64,000 nucleotides of DNA from contig NZ_SLWS01000001.1 of NCBI RefSeq assembly GCF_004345645.1, positions 1,670,130-1,734,129 on the forward strand, read 5' to 3'. This stretch comes from Actinocrispum wychmicini. GTDB lineage: Bacteria; Actinomycetota; Actinomycetes; Mycobacteriales; Pseudonocardiaceae. This document shows positions 41,150 through 49,604 of this stretch, piece after piece. Each line of letters opens with the position of its first letter. The first letter of the stretch is position 1. Position numbers and translations under genes: made by a program. Under the pieces are notes generated by a model, which did not search any database, had not been told where the DNA came from, and saw nothing but the letters and a program-made list of their open reading frames with translations.

Positions 41150-42637
41150 ATGGCCGACCAGCCCCAGCCCGCGTTACCAGGACTACGGGCACAGTTGTTG
41201 CGGCGCAAGCCACCCGAGCAGTTCGACGTCGCCGTCGGGTCGGCGGCCAAGCTCAAACGGTCACTGGGCACGTTCCACCTGGCGATGATCGGGATCGGCT
41301 GCGTGGTCGGCACCGGCATCTTCTTCACGTTGTCCACCGCGGTGCCCAAGGCCGGACCCGCGGTGATCGTGTCGTTCCTGATCGCCGGGCTGGCCGCCAC
41401 CTTGTCCGCGTTGTGTTACGCCGAGGTCGCCTCCAGGATTCCGGTGGCCGGGTCGACGTATTCCTACGCGTACGCCTCGCTCGGCGAGTTCGCCGCGATG
41501 GCCATGGCCGCCTGCCTGCTGCTGGAGTACGGCGTGTCCACTGCCGCGTCCGCGGTCGGCTGGAGCGGCTACCTGGCCAAGTTGTTCGAGGACCTGCTGC
41601 ACGTCAAGCTGCCGTACTGGGCGCTGCACGCGCCAGGGGTGTCCGACAGCGGCCAGGTCGGCGTCGTCAACCTGCCCGCGGTGATACTGCTGTTGCTGTG
41701 CGGGCTGTTGCTGGTGCGCGGCGTCACCGAGTCGATGGTCGTGAACACCATCATGGTGCTGCTCAAGCTGAGCGTGTTGGCGCTGTTCATCGTGCTCGCG
41801 CTGAGTGCGTTCCACAGCAACAACTTCGCCGACTTCGCGCCGATGGGAATGGCCGGAATCGGCGCGGGCAGCGCGTCCATCTTCTTCACTTTCGTCGGCG
41901 TCGACGCGGTGTCCACGGCCGGCGAGGAAGTCCGCGAGCCGCGCAAGACCTTGCCGCGCGCCATTCTCATCGCCGTCGGCGTGGTGATCGTGTTCTACGT
42001 CCTGGTGGCGGTGGCCGCGCTCGGCGCGCAGCAGTGGGAGCGGTTCGACGGCCAGGAGGCTGGCCTGGCGGTGATCCTGCAGGACCTGACCGGGCAGGCA
42101 TGGCCCGGCGAGGTGCTGTCGCTCGGCGCGGTGATCTCGATCTTCTCGGTGTGCCTGGTCAGCCTGTACGGGCAGACCAGGATCCTGTTCGCGATGGGCC
42201 GCGACGGCATGGTGTCGCGGCGGTTCGCCAAGGTCAGCCCGCGCACCCGGACCCCGGTGTTCAACACCGTCCTGGTGACCGTCCTGGTGGCGCTGGGCGC
42301 GGCGTTCTTCCCGCTGGACGCGCTGGGCGACCTGACCAGCATCGGCACGTTGTTCGCCTTCATCGTGGTGGCGCTGACCGTGCTGATCCTGCGCCGCACG
42401 AACAAGGACGGCCCACGTGGCTTCCGGATTCCCGGTGGCCCGGTCATCCCGGTCCTCACCGTGGTCGTCTGCGGCTACGTGATGATCAGCCTCGGCTGGA
42501 TCACCTGGGTGATCTTCGCCGGCTGGCTGCTGGTCGCGTTGGCCTACTACCTGCTCTACGCCCGTCGGCACTCCGCGCTGAACGCACTGTCCACTGTGGA
42601 CGGCTCGGCGGAGACCGACGCCCGGATCACGATCTAG
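41150..42637 (+). CDS. APC-family amino acid permease (cationic amino acid transporter type)
   Basis: 495 residues, ATG 41150 with AGGAG 6 bases upstream. Twelve to thirteen membrane segments; the APC signature IGIGCVVGTGIFFTLSTAVP is in helix 1, and the helix 6 region is FFTFVGVDAVSTAGEEVREP. Helix-rich C-terminus ends LLYARRHSALNALS. Likely imports or exchanges an amino acid, perhaps alanine given the racemase gene just upstream. The downstream neighbour is a decayed siderophore locus. Confidence 0.9.
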   Translation: MADQPQPALPGLRAQLLRRKPPEQFDVAVGSAAKLKRSLGTFHLAMIGIGCVVGTGIFFTLSTAVPKAGPAVIVSFLIAGLAATLSALCYAEVASRIPVAGSTYSYAYASLGEFAAMAMAACLLLEYGVSTAASAVGWSGYLAKLFEDLLHVKLPYWALHAPGVSDSGQVGVVNLPAVILLLLCGLLLVRGVTESMVVNTIMVLLKLSVLALFIVLALSAFHSNNFADFAPMGMAGIGAGSASIFFTFVGVDAVSTAGEEVREPRKTLPRAILIAVGVVIVFYVLVAVAALGAQQWERFDGQEAGLAVILQDLTGQAWPGEVLSLGAVISIFSVCLVSLYGQTRILFAMGRDGMVSRRFAKVSPRTRTPVFNTVLVTVLVALGAAFFPLDALGDLTSIGTLFAFIVVALTVLILRRTNKDGPRGFRIPGGPVIPVLTVVVCGYVMISLGWITWVIFAGWLLVALAYYLLYARRHSALNALSTVDGSAETDARITI

Positions 42638-42656
42638 GCGGCGCCCGACCCCCGTG

Positions 42657-42670
42657 TTAGGGTCACCTAA
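42657..42670. promoter_or_regulatory. Iron-box-like dyad (remnant) in front of a FecCD pseudogene
   Basis: TTAGG (42657-42661), GTCA, CCTAA (42666-42670). The outer arms match an IdeR/DmdR1 iron box (TTAGGTTAGSCTAACCTAA), but the centre is shortened by about five bases. It sits directly before the truncated permease. Confidence 0.5.
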
Positions 42671-42671
42671 G

Positions 42672-43375
42672 TTCGGCGGCGGCGCCGCGACGGGCGCGAT
42701 CCTCCAGATCCTGGTGTTCGGGGCGGAACTCTCGCGATAGCCGGCAGTGCGCCGCTCGGCGCGTTCGCCGCCGCGGTGTACTTCCTCGCCTACCGCAAGG
42801 GCGTTGCCGGATACCGGCTTGTCCTGGTCGGCATCGGCGTCGCTGCACTGCTCACCGCGTTGAACCGGTACCTCCTGCTCGCCGCGGAACTCGACGACGC
42901 GTTTCGCGCCGCGGTCTGGCTCACCGGCAGTCTGCTCGACCGGACCTGGGACCACGTCACCATCGTCACGGTCGCGGTCGGGACGCTCGTACCGGCGGCA
43001 TGCCTGGCGGCAAGACGCCTGTCCTTGCTGGAGATGGGCGACGACGTCGGTGCCGCACTCGGAGTAGCCCCCGCGCGCACAAGGCTTGCCGTGTACGTGA
43101 TCGCGGTGGGCTTGGCCGGCGCGGCCACCGCGGCGGCTGGTCCGGTGGCATTCGTTGCGTTGGCGGCACCGCACATCACGAAACGACTGTCGCGTGTGGC
43201 CGGACCGAATCTCGTCGGCTCCGGGCTGGTCGGCGCGATTCTCCTGCTGGTGGCCGACGTGTCGACCCAGCGGTTTTCCCGACGGGCGAGCTGCCAGTCG
43301 GGGTGGCCACCGCCGCCCTTGGCGGACTGTACCTGGCCGTGTCGCTCGGGCGGATCAGGCGAGGCTGGGATGACG
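42672..43375 (+). pseudogene. Decayed siderophore ABC transporter permease (FecCD family)
   Basis: Homology begins abruptly in mid-protein with GGGAATGAILQILVFG, which corresponds to the GxSSGAA region, then continues in a second frame with IAGSAPLGAFAAAVYFLAYR, GYRLVLVGIGVAALLTALN, DRTWDHVTIVTVAVGTLV and GPVAFVALAAPHITKRL (the family motif GPIxFVGLxxPHxxR). Another frame change near 43270 is needed to reach PTGELPVGVATAALGG, the normal C-terminus. The first third and the start codon are missing. It would have imported a ferric siderophore; it can no longer make a functional protein. Confidence 0.82.
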
Positions 43376-43800
43376 CGTTCGAGGTCGGCGAGCACCGCGT
43401 TCGCGGCCGACGGCGACCCACCGTCCCATCAGGACACTCGGGGCACCTCGAACACCTTGCCCGCCTGCACAGCGGGCAGCCGCGACGTCGACCTGGCCGA
43501 ACCCGAGGTGGTCGAAGGGCTGCCGGGGCGACGGCAAGTAGGCCGGAACGGGCGGCGAAGCGTCCAATGTCGCCGCCGCGACGAGCGGTATGCCATGTTC
43601 GAGCGCCACCTGTAACGCCTGGCCGGGATCCAGCGCGATCACCCGTTGCGGTTGAACCGGCACGTCAGTCGTCCCGTACGGGTGGACAACCGGTTTCGTC
43701 GCGACCCGGGGGATCGCCGTCCCGACGATCCCCCGGACCGCACGCCGCGAGCGCGAGCGTGCCACCGCCGAGCGCGGTGAGGAACGTTCTCCTGTCAACC
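43365..43800 (-). pseudogene. Decayed siderophore-binding lipoprotein (FecB/FhuD type)
   Basis: On the reverse strand a Tat/lipoprotein signal RRTFLTALGGGTLALAACG is readable from about 43791. After a frame change the mature N-terminus VVHPYGTTDVPVQPQRVIAL and YLPSPRQPFDHLGFGQVDVA follows. The central part of the protein is missing. A C-terminal fragment in another frame reads LPAVQAGKVFEVPRVS, then SPSAANAVLADLERVIPA. It converges with the FecCD remnant, and an intact-looking iron box remains upstream. No functional protein is possible. Confidence 0.78.
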
Positions 43801-43806
43801 CGTCAC

Positions 43807-43825
43807 TTAGGTTAGCCTACGCATA
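43807..43825. promoter_or_regulatory. IdeR/DmdR1-type iron box upstream of the FecB pseudogene
   Basis: TTAGGTTAGCCTA (43807-43819) matches the first 13 bases of the actinobacterial iron-box consensus exactly; the last six bases have drifted. It lies at promoter distance from the decayed siderophore-binding protein, supporting the assignment of that relic. Confidence 0.65.
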
Positions 43826-43984
43826 CTTGGGTCGATCGGTAAAGAGGCGCCCGTGGACCCGAACCCGCGGGTCGGCTCGAAGATCCACTTCGGACAGCCG
43901 AACTCTTCGAGATCTCACCAATCCGCTCCGTGACCCGCGGCGAATCCCGGTCATCAGGCACAGGACCCAAGGGAGATCAACGAC

Positions 43985-45064
43985 ATGCGTTTGCCACGCA
44001 AAGCAGTGGTCGTCGTCGGCGGATTCGCGCTGATGGCACTGGCCGCCTGCGGGAACAGCACCACCGCCGCCCCGGCCGCCCAGCCGTCCCCGGCACCCCC
44101 CAGCACATCGGCGATGGCGAGCCAGTTCGGCCCGGCGTGCGGCGCGGTGCCCAAGGAGGGCGCGGGCAGCTTCCAGGGGATGGCCCAGGACCCGGTGGCC
44201 ACGGCCGCTTCGAACAACCCGGTGTTGTCCACTTTGGTCGCCGCGGTGAAGCAGGCGGGCCTGGTCGACACGCTCAACGGCGCCAAGGACATCACCGTGT
44301 TCGCGCCCACGAACGACGCGTTCGCCAAGATCCCCAAGGCCACCCTGGACAAGGTGCTGGCCGACAAGGCCACGTTGACCAAGATCCTGACCCACCACGT
44401 GGTCGGCAAGACCGTCACGCCGACCGACCTGTCCTCAGGTACGTTCGACACGCTGGCCAAGGACACCGTCACCACGAGCGGCAGCGGCGACTCGTTCAAG
44501 GTCGACAACGCGAACGTGGTCTGCGGCAACGTGAAGACCGCCAACGCCACAGTGTACATCGTAGACTCGGTGTTGATCCCGGCCGAGCAGTTCGGCCCGG
44601 CGTGTAGCGCGGTGCCGAAGGATGGCGCGGGTAGCTTCCAGGGGATGGCCCAGGACCCGGTGGCCACGGCCGCTTCGAACAACCCGGTGTTGTCCACTTT
44701 GGTCGCGGCCGTGAAGCAGGCCGGCCTGGTCGACACGCTCAACGGCCTCAAGGGCGTGACCGTGTTCGCGCCGACGAACGACGCGTTCGCGAAGATCCCC
44801 AAGGCGGACCTGGACAAGGTGCTGGCGGACAAGGCCACGTTGACCAAGATCCTGACCTACCACGTGGTCGGCAAGACCGTCACGCCGACGGACCTGGCGA
44901 ACGGCAGCTTCGACACCGTCGAAAAGGGCAAGCTGACCACGATGGGCAGCGGCACCGACTTCACCGTCGGCACCGGCGGCGCCAAGGTCGTCTGTGGCAA
45001 CGTGAAGACCGCCAACGCCACCGTCTACATCATCGACTCCGTCCTCATGCCGCCGGCCAACTGA
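43985..45064 (+). CDS. Lipoprotein with two nearly identical fasciclin (FAS1) domains
   Basis: 359 residues from ATG 43985 (AAGGGAGA upstream). Lipobox LAAC puts the lipidated cysteine at residue 22; a Pro/Ala-rich linker follows. Two FAS1 domains (about 48-200 and 203-359) share long identical stretches such as GAGSFQGMAQDPVATAASNN, PVLSTLVAAVKQAGLVDTLN and TVFAPTNDAFAKIPKA, so the gene arose by in-frame duplication of 465 bp. Bacterial FAS1 lipoproteins resemble mycobacterial MPT83/MPT70 surface proteins and are commonly O-mannosylated. Each domain has a Cys pair (PAC / VVC) that could form a disulfide. A strong terminator follows. Confidence 0.92.
   Translation: MRLPRKAVVVVGGFALMALAACGNSTTAAPAAQPSPAPPSTSAMASQFGPACGAVPKEGAGSFQGMAQDPVATAASNNPVLSTLVAAVKQAGLVDTLNGAKDITVFAPTNDAFAKIPKATLDKVLADKATLTKILTHHVVGKTVTPTDLSSGTFDTLAKDTVTTSGSGDSFKVDNANVVCGNVKTANATVYIVDSVLIPAEQFGPACSAVPKDGAGSFQGMAQDPVATAASNNPVLSTLVAAVKQAGLVDTLNGLKGVTVFAPTNDAFAKIPKADLDKVLADKATLTKILTYHVVGKTVTPTDLANGSFDTVEKGKLTTMGSGTDFTVGTGGAKVVCGNVKTANATVYIIDSVLMPPAN
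44123..45052 (+). repeat. 465-bp in-frame tandem duplication inside the fasciclin gene
   Basis: The segment starting CAGTTCGGCCCGGCGTG at 44123 recurs at 44588. The two 465-bp (155-codon) copies are nearly identical over long stretches at DNA level, including synonymous positions, indicating a recent duplication or ongoing gene conversion. Confidence 0.92.
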
Positions 45065-45086
45065 CAACCTTGGGCTAGGCCGGCAC

Positions 45087-45126
45087 ACAGCCGGGGTGAC
45101 CACCGACGGGCGGTCACCCCGGCTGT
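45087..45126. terminator. Hairpin terminator after the fasciclin gene
   Basis: ACAGCCGGGGTGACC (45087-45101), a 10-base loop, and GGTCACCCCGGCTGT (45112-45126) form a perfect 15-bp stem 23 bp after the stop codon. No T tract, as usual in actinomycetes. Confidence 0.86.
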
Positions 45127-45196
45127 CCCGCGATCGTCCGACGTGGGATGATCATCCCGACTGTGATGAATCTTCCCGCTGGGAGACGTTGAAAGG

Positions 45197-46732
45197 GTGC
45201 GTGACGACGGGCTCGCCGATACCGAGGCGACGTCGCCGACGCCGAGCAGCGCCGCCGACCGCCTGATCGGCCGGCCGATGCCCGGCGACCGGCTGCGTGG
45301 CTGGCTGGTCGCGAGCGTACTCGCGGTGGTCGGCGGACTGGTTCGGTTCCAGAACCTCGCGTGGCCCACCGATCACGGCACGCCGGTCTTCGACGAGAAG
45401 TACTACACCGCGCAGGCGTGGCAGATGCTGCGCAACGGCTGGATCGAGGACAACCCCGGCTTCAACTGGACCGTGCACCCGCCGCTGGCCAAGCAGATCA
45501 TCGCGATCGGCGAGATGCTGTTCGGCTACAACGGCTTGGGCTGGCGGTTCACCGCCGCGATCGCGGGCACGCTGATGGTCCTGCTGATCGTCCGCGTCGC
45601 GCGGCGGCTGACCCGGTCCACCCTGCTCGGTGGCGTCGCCGGGGTGCTGCTCATCTGCGACGGCGTGCTGCACCTGATGAGCCGGATGGGGATGCTCGAC
45701 ATCTTCCTGGCGTTGTTCGTGCTCGTCGCGTTCGGCTGTGTCCTGATCGACCGCGACCAGGTACGCGAACGGCTCGCGACCGCCGCACGCGAGGGCTGGG
45801 CGACCACATCGCTGTACGGGCCACGGCTGGGCTTCCGCTGGCGGCGCTGTGCCGCGGGCGTGTCGCTCGGGCTGGCGTGCGGAGTGAAATGGGGCGGGCT
45901 GTACTGGGTCGTCGCGTTCGGCCTGCTGACCGTGTTCTGGGACGTCACCGCTCGCCGCGCCGCCGGGATCACGCACCCGTGGATCGGCACGCTGCTGCGT
46001 GACGTGCTACCCGCACTGTGGGCGCTGCTGCTCATCCCGGTCATGGTGTACCTGGGCACGTGGTGGGCGTGGTTCGCCAGCGAGACCGGGGTGAACCGGC
46101 ATCTGGCACGGGACACCGCGTCGTTCGCCGACGTGTTCCCGGCCGCGCTGCGTTCCCTCTGGCAGTACTCGGCGGACGTGCTGCGTTTCCACGAGACCCT
46201 GTCGACACCGAAGAACAATCCGCATCCGTGGGAGTCCAAGCCCTGGACCTGGCCGATGGGCCTGCGTCCGATGCGTTACTACTACGAAGTTGTCTCGGGC
46301 GGCTGCGGCGCGCCGACATGCGTGCGCGCAACCATGCTCATCGGGACGCCCGCGATGTGGTGGCTGTCACTGCCGATGCTCGCATGGGCTTTCTGGCGCG
46401 CGATCGGCAAGTTGGACTGGCGGTACGCGGCGGTACTGGTGGCGTACCTGGCCGGGCTGCTGCCGTGGTTCATCAACCTGGACCGGCAGATGTACTTCTT
46501 CTACATGACGCCGGTGTCCGCGTTCCTGGTGCTGGGCCTGGTGCTGCCGCTCGGCCAGATCCTCGGCTCGGTGCGGGACGGGTACGAGCGGCGCGGCACC
46601 GGACTGCTGGTGGTCACCCTGTACGTGGGCCTGGTCGTGGCGAACTTCGTGTGGCTGTGGCCGATCCTGAACGGCGACCCGATCACCGGCGGCCGCTGGC
46701 AGGCCGAACTCTGGCTCCCGTCCTGGCGTTGA
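45197..46732 (+). CDS. pmt: Dolichyl-phosphate-mannose-protein mannosyltransferase (actinobacterial Pmt)
   Basis: 511 residues from GTG 45197. GT39/GT-C architecture with about eleven membrane segments. The catalytic Asp-Glu is in TPVFDEKYYTAQAW in the first extracytoplasmic loop; other family blocks are NWTVHPPLAKQIIAIGE and LLICDGVLHLMSRMGMLDIF. It transfers mannose from polyprenyl phosphate to Ser/Thr of secreted proteins during Sec export. The Pro/Ser/Thr-rich fasciclin lipoprotein upstream is a plausible substrate, though the two genes are separated by a terminator. Other parts of the usual pmt neighbourhood (rsmI, metG) are not in this window. Confidence 0.93.
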   Translation: MRDDGLADTEATSPTPSSAADRLIGRPMPGDRLRGWLVASVLAVVGGLVRFQNLAWPTDHGTPVFDEKYYTAQAWQMLRNGWIEDNPGFNWTVHPPLAKQIIAIGEMLFGYNGLGWRFTAAIAGTLMVLLIVRVARRLTRSTLLGGVAGVLLICDGVLHLMSRMGMLDIFLALFVLVAFGCVLIDRDQVRERLATAAREGWATTSLYGPRLGFRWRRCAAGVSLGLACGVKWGGLYWVVAFGLLTVFWDVTARRAAGITHPWIGTLLRDVLPALWALLLIPVMVYLGTWWAWFASETGVNRHLARDTASFADVFPAALRSLWQYSADVLRFHETLSTPKNNPHPWESKPWTWPMGLRPMRYYYEVVSGGCGAPTCVRATMLIGTPAMWWLSLPMLAWAFWRAIGKLDWRYAAVLVAYLAGLLPWFINLDRQMYFFYMTPVSAFLVLGLVLPLGQILGSVRDGYERRGTGLLVVTLYVGLVVANFVWLWPILNGDPITGGRWQAELWLPSWR

Positions 46733-46762
46733 CCGTCGCGGTGAGTGGGTAGTCTCCGGTTC

Positions 46763-47545
46763 GTGGCCGAGCCGATCACCGACGCGCGTGTTTCCGCTGT
46801 CCTCCGGGTCTTCGTCCGCGGCTGTGGGCCGATGGTCCAGCGGCTGCGGGACGAGGGAGAGCCGGTCGACATCGACGACGACGAGACCGATGTGGACCGT
46901 GGCCTGCTGGAGAAGGTGAAGGACCAGCTGGCCCAGGTGAAGTTCCCGGGCTCGGACGCGTGGGCGCGGATGGACGCGGACGACCGGTCCACCTGGTGGG
47001 TCGGCCGAGTCGGCCGGTTGACGGCGTTGGTGGCCTCGTTCACGGGGCTCGCCGGCGCGATCGGCGACCGGTTTCCGTTGCAGGACATGCTCGGTTCGGC
47101 TGGGCAGGGACTTCTGTTGTGCGCCATAGCTGCCGAGCGCGGCATTGACGACGTCGGCACGCGGGTGCGGTTGCTGGCCTCGGTGTTGTTCGACCGGGAC
47201 ATCGATCCCGTTGTGGCAGCCGGCGACGGCAACGACAAGGAAGACGAGGAGACGGTCGAGCGACTGGCGGCCGACGCCGTCGCCGGAGAGGTCGAGGAAC
47301 CGCCCAAAGGCAAGAAGTTCGGAGTCAAGGCGGCCGCGAAACTGTTGTGGCGCCAAGGCCGAATGCTCATGGCCATCCGCGACGAACTGGAAAAACGCCC
47401 CCAAGGCCGCTTCTACCACAAAGCACTGGGCCTGCTCCCGGTCGTCGGAATGGCCGGCGACTACCTGGGCGAACGTTCAGCCCTCAGACGTGCCGCCAAA
47501 GCCGCCACCAAGTGGATCGCCAAGAACCACCCCGGCGCGCCGTGA
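46763..47545 (+). CDS. Hypothetical protein with DUF1232-like features uncertain
   Basis: 260 residues from GTG 46763 (an in-frame GTG at 46745 is also possible). An acidic stretch (VDIDDDETDVDRG) is followed by a hydrophobic region (LTALVASFTGLAGAIGDRF) and a segment GLLLCAIAAERGIDDVGTRV. The C-terminal part is basic (AAAKLLWRQGRMLMAIRDEL) with LLPVVGMAGDYLGERSAL. It looks like a cytoplasmic or peripheral membrane protein. I recognise no family with confidence. Same strand as pmt, 30 bp downstream, so probably co-transcribed. Confidence 0.65.
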   Translation: MAEPITDARVSAVLRVFVRGCGPMVQRLRDEGEPVDIDDDETDVDRGLLEKVKDQLAQVKFPGSDAWARMDADDRSTWWVGRVGRLTALVASFTGLAGAIGDRFPLQDMLGSAGQGLLLCAIAAERGIDDVGTRVRLLASVLFDRDIDPVVAAGDGNDKEDEETVERLAADAVAGEVEEPPKGKKFGVKAAAKLLWRQGRMLMAIRDELEKRPQGRFYHKALGLLPVVGMAGDYLGERSALRRAAKAATKWIAKNHPGAP

Positions 47546-47558
47546 ACCCAGCGCCGCG

Positions 47559-48287
47559 TCAGCAGTCCTTGTGGCGGTCTGTGGTCAGGCGGTCGAGCCA
47601 TTCGCCGAGCAAGCGTTGTTCCGCGTCGCTGAGCGTTGTTTGTTCGGGCAGCAGGGCGCGCAGTGCACGGGCGGCACCGGCGGGGCCTGGGTCGCGTACG
47701 GCGGGTTTGTCGAGGGTGACGGCGGAGATCATTGCTTCGCGCATGGCGGTGAGGAGGGCGGGGTCGCGTCGATCGTCGGGCAGCGACAGCCAGGTGAGCA
47801 CGGCTCCGCGGGCGGTCGCGTGGATGAGCGAGGCCGCGAGGTCCTCGTCGACGCGCAGCCGGCCGCTTGTGGCGAGTCGGTGGATGCGCCCGAGCAGGAT
47901 CCGCATACCGGCTTGGAAGGCGGCTGAGTTCGTGCCGCGCTTGGGCTCGCCGTACATCAGCGCGTACAACTCGGGATTGGCGAGCCCGAACTCGACGGCG
48001 AGGTCCCAGCCCGTGCCCAGGTCCTCGACGGGATCCTGCGGGCGGGTGTCGGCGTGTTTGGCCGCGAGGAACGTGGCGTAGCCGTACTCGGCCACCGCCT
48101 CAAGCAGCCCGTCCTTGTCGCCGAACCAGCGATAGATCGCCGGGGCCTGCACCCCGGCGGCGGCCGCGACCGCACGGGTGGTGACCGCGTCCCGTCCCTC
48201 GCGCGCGAGCAGGTCCGCCGCCGCCTCAACAACCCGCTGCCGGGAGGTCTCCCGAGCCGCGACCTCCACCTCCGTGCCATCAGTCAC
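47559..48287 (-). CDS. TetR-family regulator
   Basis: 242 residues from GTG 48287. The helix-turn-helix (RQRVVEAAADLLAREGRDAV, then VAAAAGVQAPAIYRWFGDK) sits near the N-terminus, and the C-terminal domain is helical (WDLAVEFGLANPELYALMYG). It is divergent from an amidohydrolase gene with a GATAACA/TGTTATC dyad between them, so it probably represses that gene and itself. Confidence 0.9.
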   Translation of the reverse strand: MTDGTEVEVAARETSRQRVVEAAADLLAREGRDAVTTRAVAAAAGVQAPAIYRWFGDKDGLLEAVAEYGYATFLAAKHADTRPQDPVEDLGTGWDLAVEFGLANPELYALMYGEPKRGTNSAAFQAGMRILLGRIHRLATSGRLRVDEDLAASLIHATARGAVLTWLSLPDDRRDPALLTAMREAMISAVTLDKPAVRDPGPAGAARALRALLPEQTTLSDAEQRLLGEWLDRLTTDRHKDC

Positions 48288-48295
48288 TTATCAAC

Positions 48296-48327
48296 GATAA
48301 CACCAAATCGTTTCCGGTGATGTTATC
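48296..48327. promoter_or_regulatory. TetR operator between regulator and amidohydrolase genes
   Basis: GATAACA (48296-48302) and TGTTATC (48321-48327) are perfect complements around a centre with ACC/GGT symmetry. The gap is otherwise the most AT-rich DNA nearby, and both starts are within 60 bp. Confidence 0.7.
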
Positions 48328-48381
48328 TGTGATACCGTCTTGTCGATACCACTGGAAACGCGAGGTAGGGGAGTTGTGGAC

Positions 48382-49407
48382 ATGCCCGAGAAGCTGCGCA
48401 TCGTCGGCCTTGAGGAACACGTGGTCCTGCCGGTTCTGCTCGACGCATGGGCGAGGGCGGGAGTGCCACAGGGTCCTTACGCAGCCGACCACCCGGTCAC
48501 GCGACGGCTGCGTGACGTCGGCGATCGACGCCTGGCCGACATGGACGACCAAGGCATCGACGTCGCGGTGCTGTCCCTTGCCACCCCCGGCGTGCAGAAC
48601 CTCCCGGCGGCCGACGCGGTGAGCGTCGCGCGCGAGGCCAACGACGCACTCGCCGAGATCGTCGACACCCATCCGCCGCGATTCCAGGCGCTCGCAGCCA
48701 TCCCGACGTCCTCGCCCGACGCTGCCGCGGCGGAACTGGAACGGGCGGTCACCCAACTCGGCTTTCCCGGCGCGATGCTCTACGGCCGCACTGGCGACAA
48801 ACTGGCCGACGCGCCAGAGTTCGACGACCTCTACGCAGCCGCCGAGCAGCTCCGCGTCCCGCTACACTTCCATCCACAAGCCCCGGTCCAGGCGGTGCAG
48901 CAGGCCTATTACGCGGGACTGCCGCACGGTGTGGGATCGGCGCTGGCGACCGCCGGGCTGGGCTGGTACTACGACCTCGGCGTGCAGTACCTGCGCATGA
49001 TCTTCGCCGGAGTGTTCGACCGCCATCCCGAACTCCAGGTGATCGCCGGGCACTGGGGCGAGGTCGTCCTGTTCTACCTTGACCACGTCGGTTTCCTCCG
49101 GGACATGGCCGGGCTGCGACGGCCGTTGGCCGACTACTTCCGCCAGAACTTCTGGGTGGCCGGCAGCGGCACGGTCAGCGAGCGCTACCTGCGCTGGACG
49201 GCCGAAGTCGTCGGGACCGACCGCATGCTGTATTCGACCGACTATCCCTACACCTACGGCACCCGGCCCGGCGGCTTCCCGTACCTGGACACCAGCGGCG
49301 GCGTCGCCCGGTCCTTCCTGGAGAACGCGCCGTTCACCGAGCAGGAGAAGGCCGCCATCGGGTCCGGCAACTGGGAGCGGCTGACCGGACGCGCCACAGC
49401 CGCCTAA
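48382..49407 (+). CDS. Amidohydrolase-family protein (ACMSD / resorcylate decarboxylase-like)
   Basis: 341 residues from ATG 48382 (AGGGGAG 8 bases upstream). Metal-ligand motif VGLEEHVVLP at the N-terminus (ExH form, typical of the ACMSD group), histidine in PLHFHPQAPVQ, histidine in VIAGHWGEVV and aspartate in MLYSTDYPYTYG. This group contains nonoxidative aromatic decarboxylases such as 2,3-dihydroxybenzoate and gamma-resorcylate decarboxylase. It probably acts on an aromatic acid; regulated by the divergent TetR gene. Confidence 0.87.
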   Translation: MPEKLRIVGLEEHVVLPVLLDAWARAGVPQGPYAADHPVTRRLRDVGDRRLADMDDQGIDVAVLSLATPGVQNLPAADAVSVAREANDALAEIVDTHPPRFQALAAIPTSSPDAAAAELERAVTQLGFPGAMLYGRTGDKLADAPEFDDLYAAAEQLRVPLHFHPQAPVQAVQQAYYAGLPHGVGSALATAGLGWYYDLGVQYLRMIFAGVFDRHPELQVIAGHWGEVVLFYLDHVGFLRDMAGLRRPLADYFRQNFWVAGSGTVSERYLRWTAEVVGTDRMLYSTDYPYTYGTRPGGFPYLDTSGGVARSFLENAPFTEQEKAAIGSGNWERLTGRATAA

Positions 49408-49529
49408 CGGCGTCACCGACTGGGCAAGCGGTTCGGCTTTCGCCATGCCGGTTGATCGAGCGTCCGCGTCTGCCGGTTTTTGGTTGGTGGTGAGCGGTGG
49501 CGCCGTGTCAGGGGCCGTGTCAGCGCCGT

Positions 49530-49552
49530 GGCCGTGCGCTGTCAGCACGGCC
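49530..49552. other. Inverted repeat upstream of the DUF4097 gene
   Basis: GGCCGTGC (49530-49537), GCTGTCA, GCACGGCC (49545-49552). It follows two direct GCCGTGTCAG copies (about 49502 and 49514). It lies 53 bp before the DUF4097 start and could be an operator or a terminator for the amidohydrolase gene. Confidence 0.45.
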
Positions 49553-49604
49553 GGCGACCGTAGTCACCGTGATCAGATCCACCCCCGATCCTCAGGAGCA
49601 CGCC

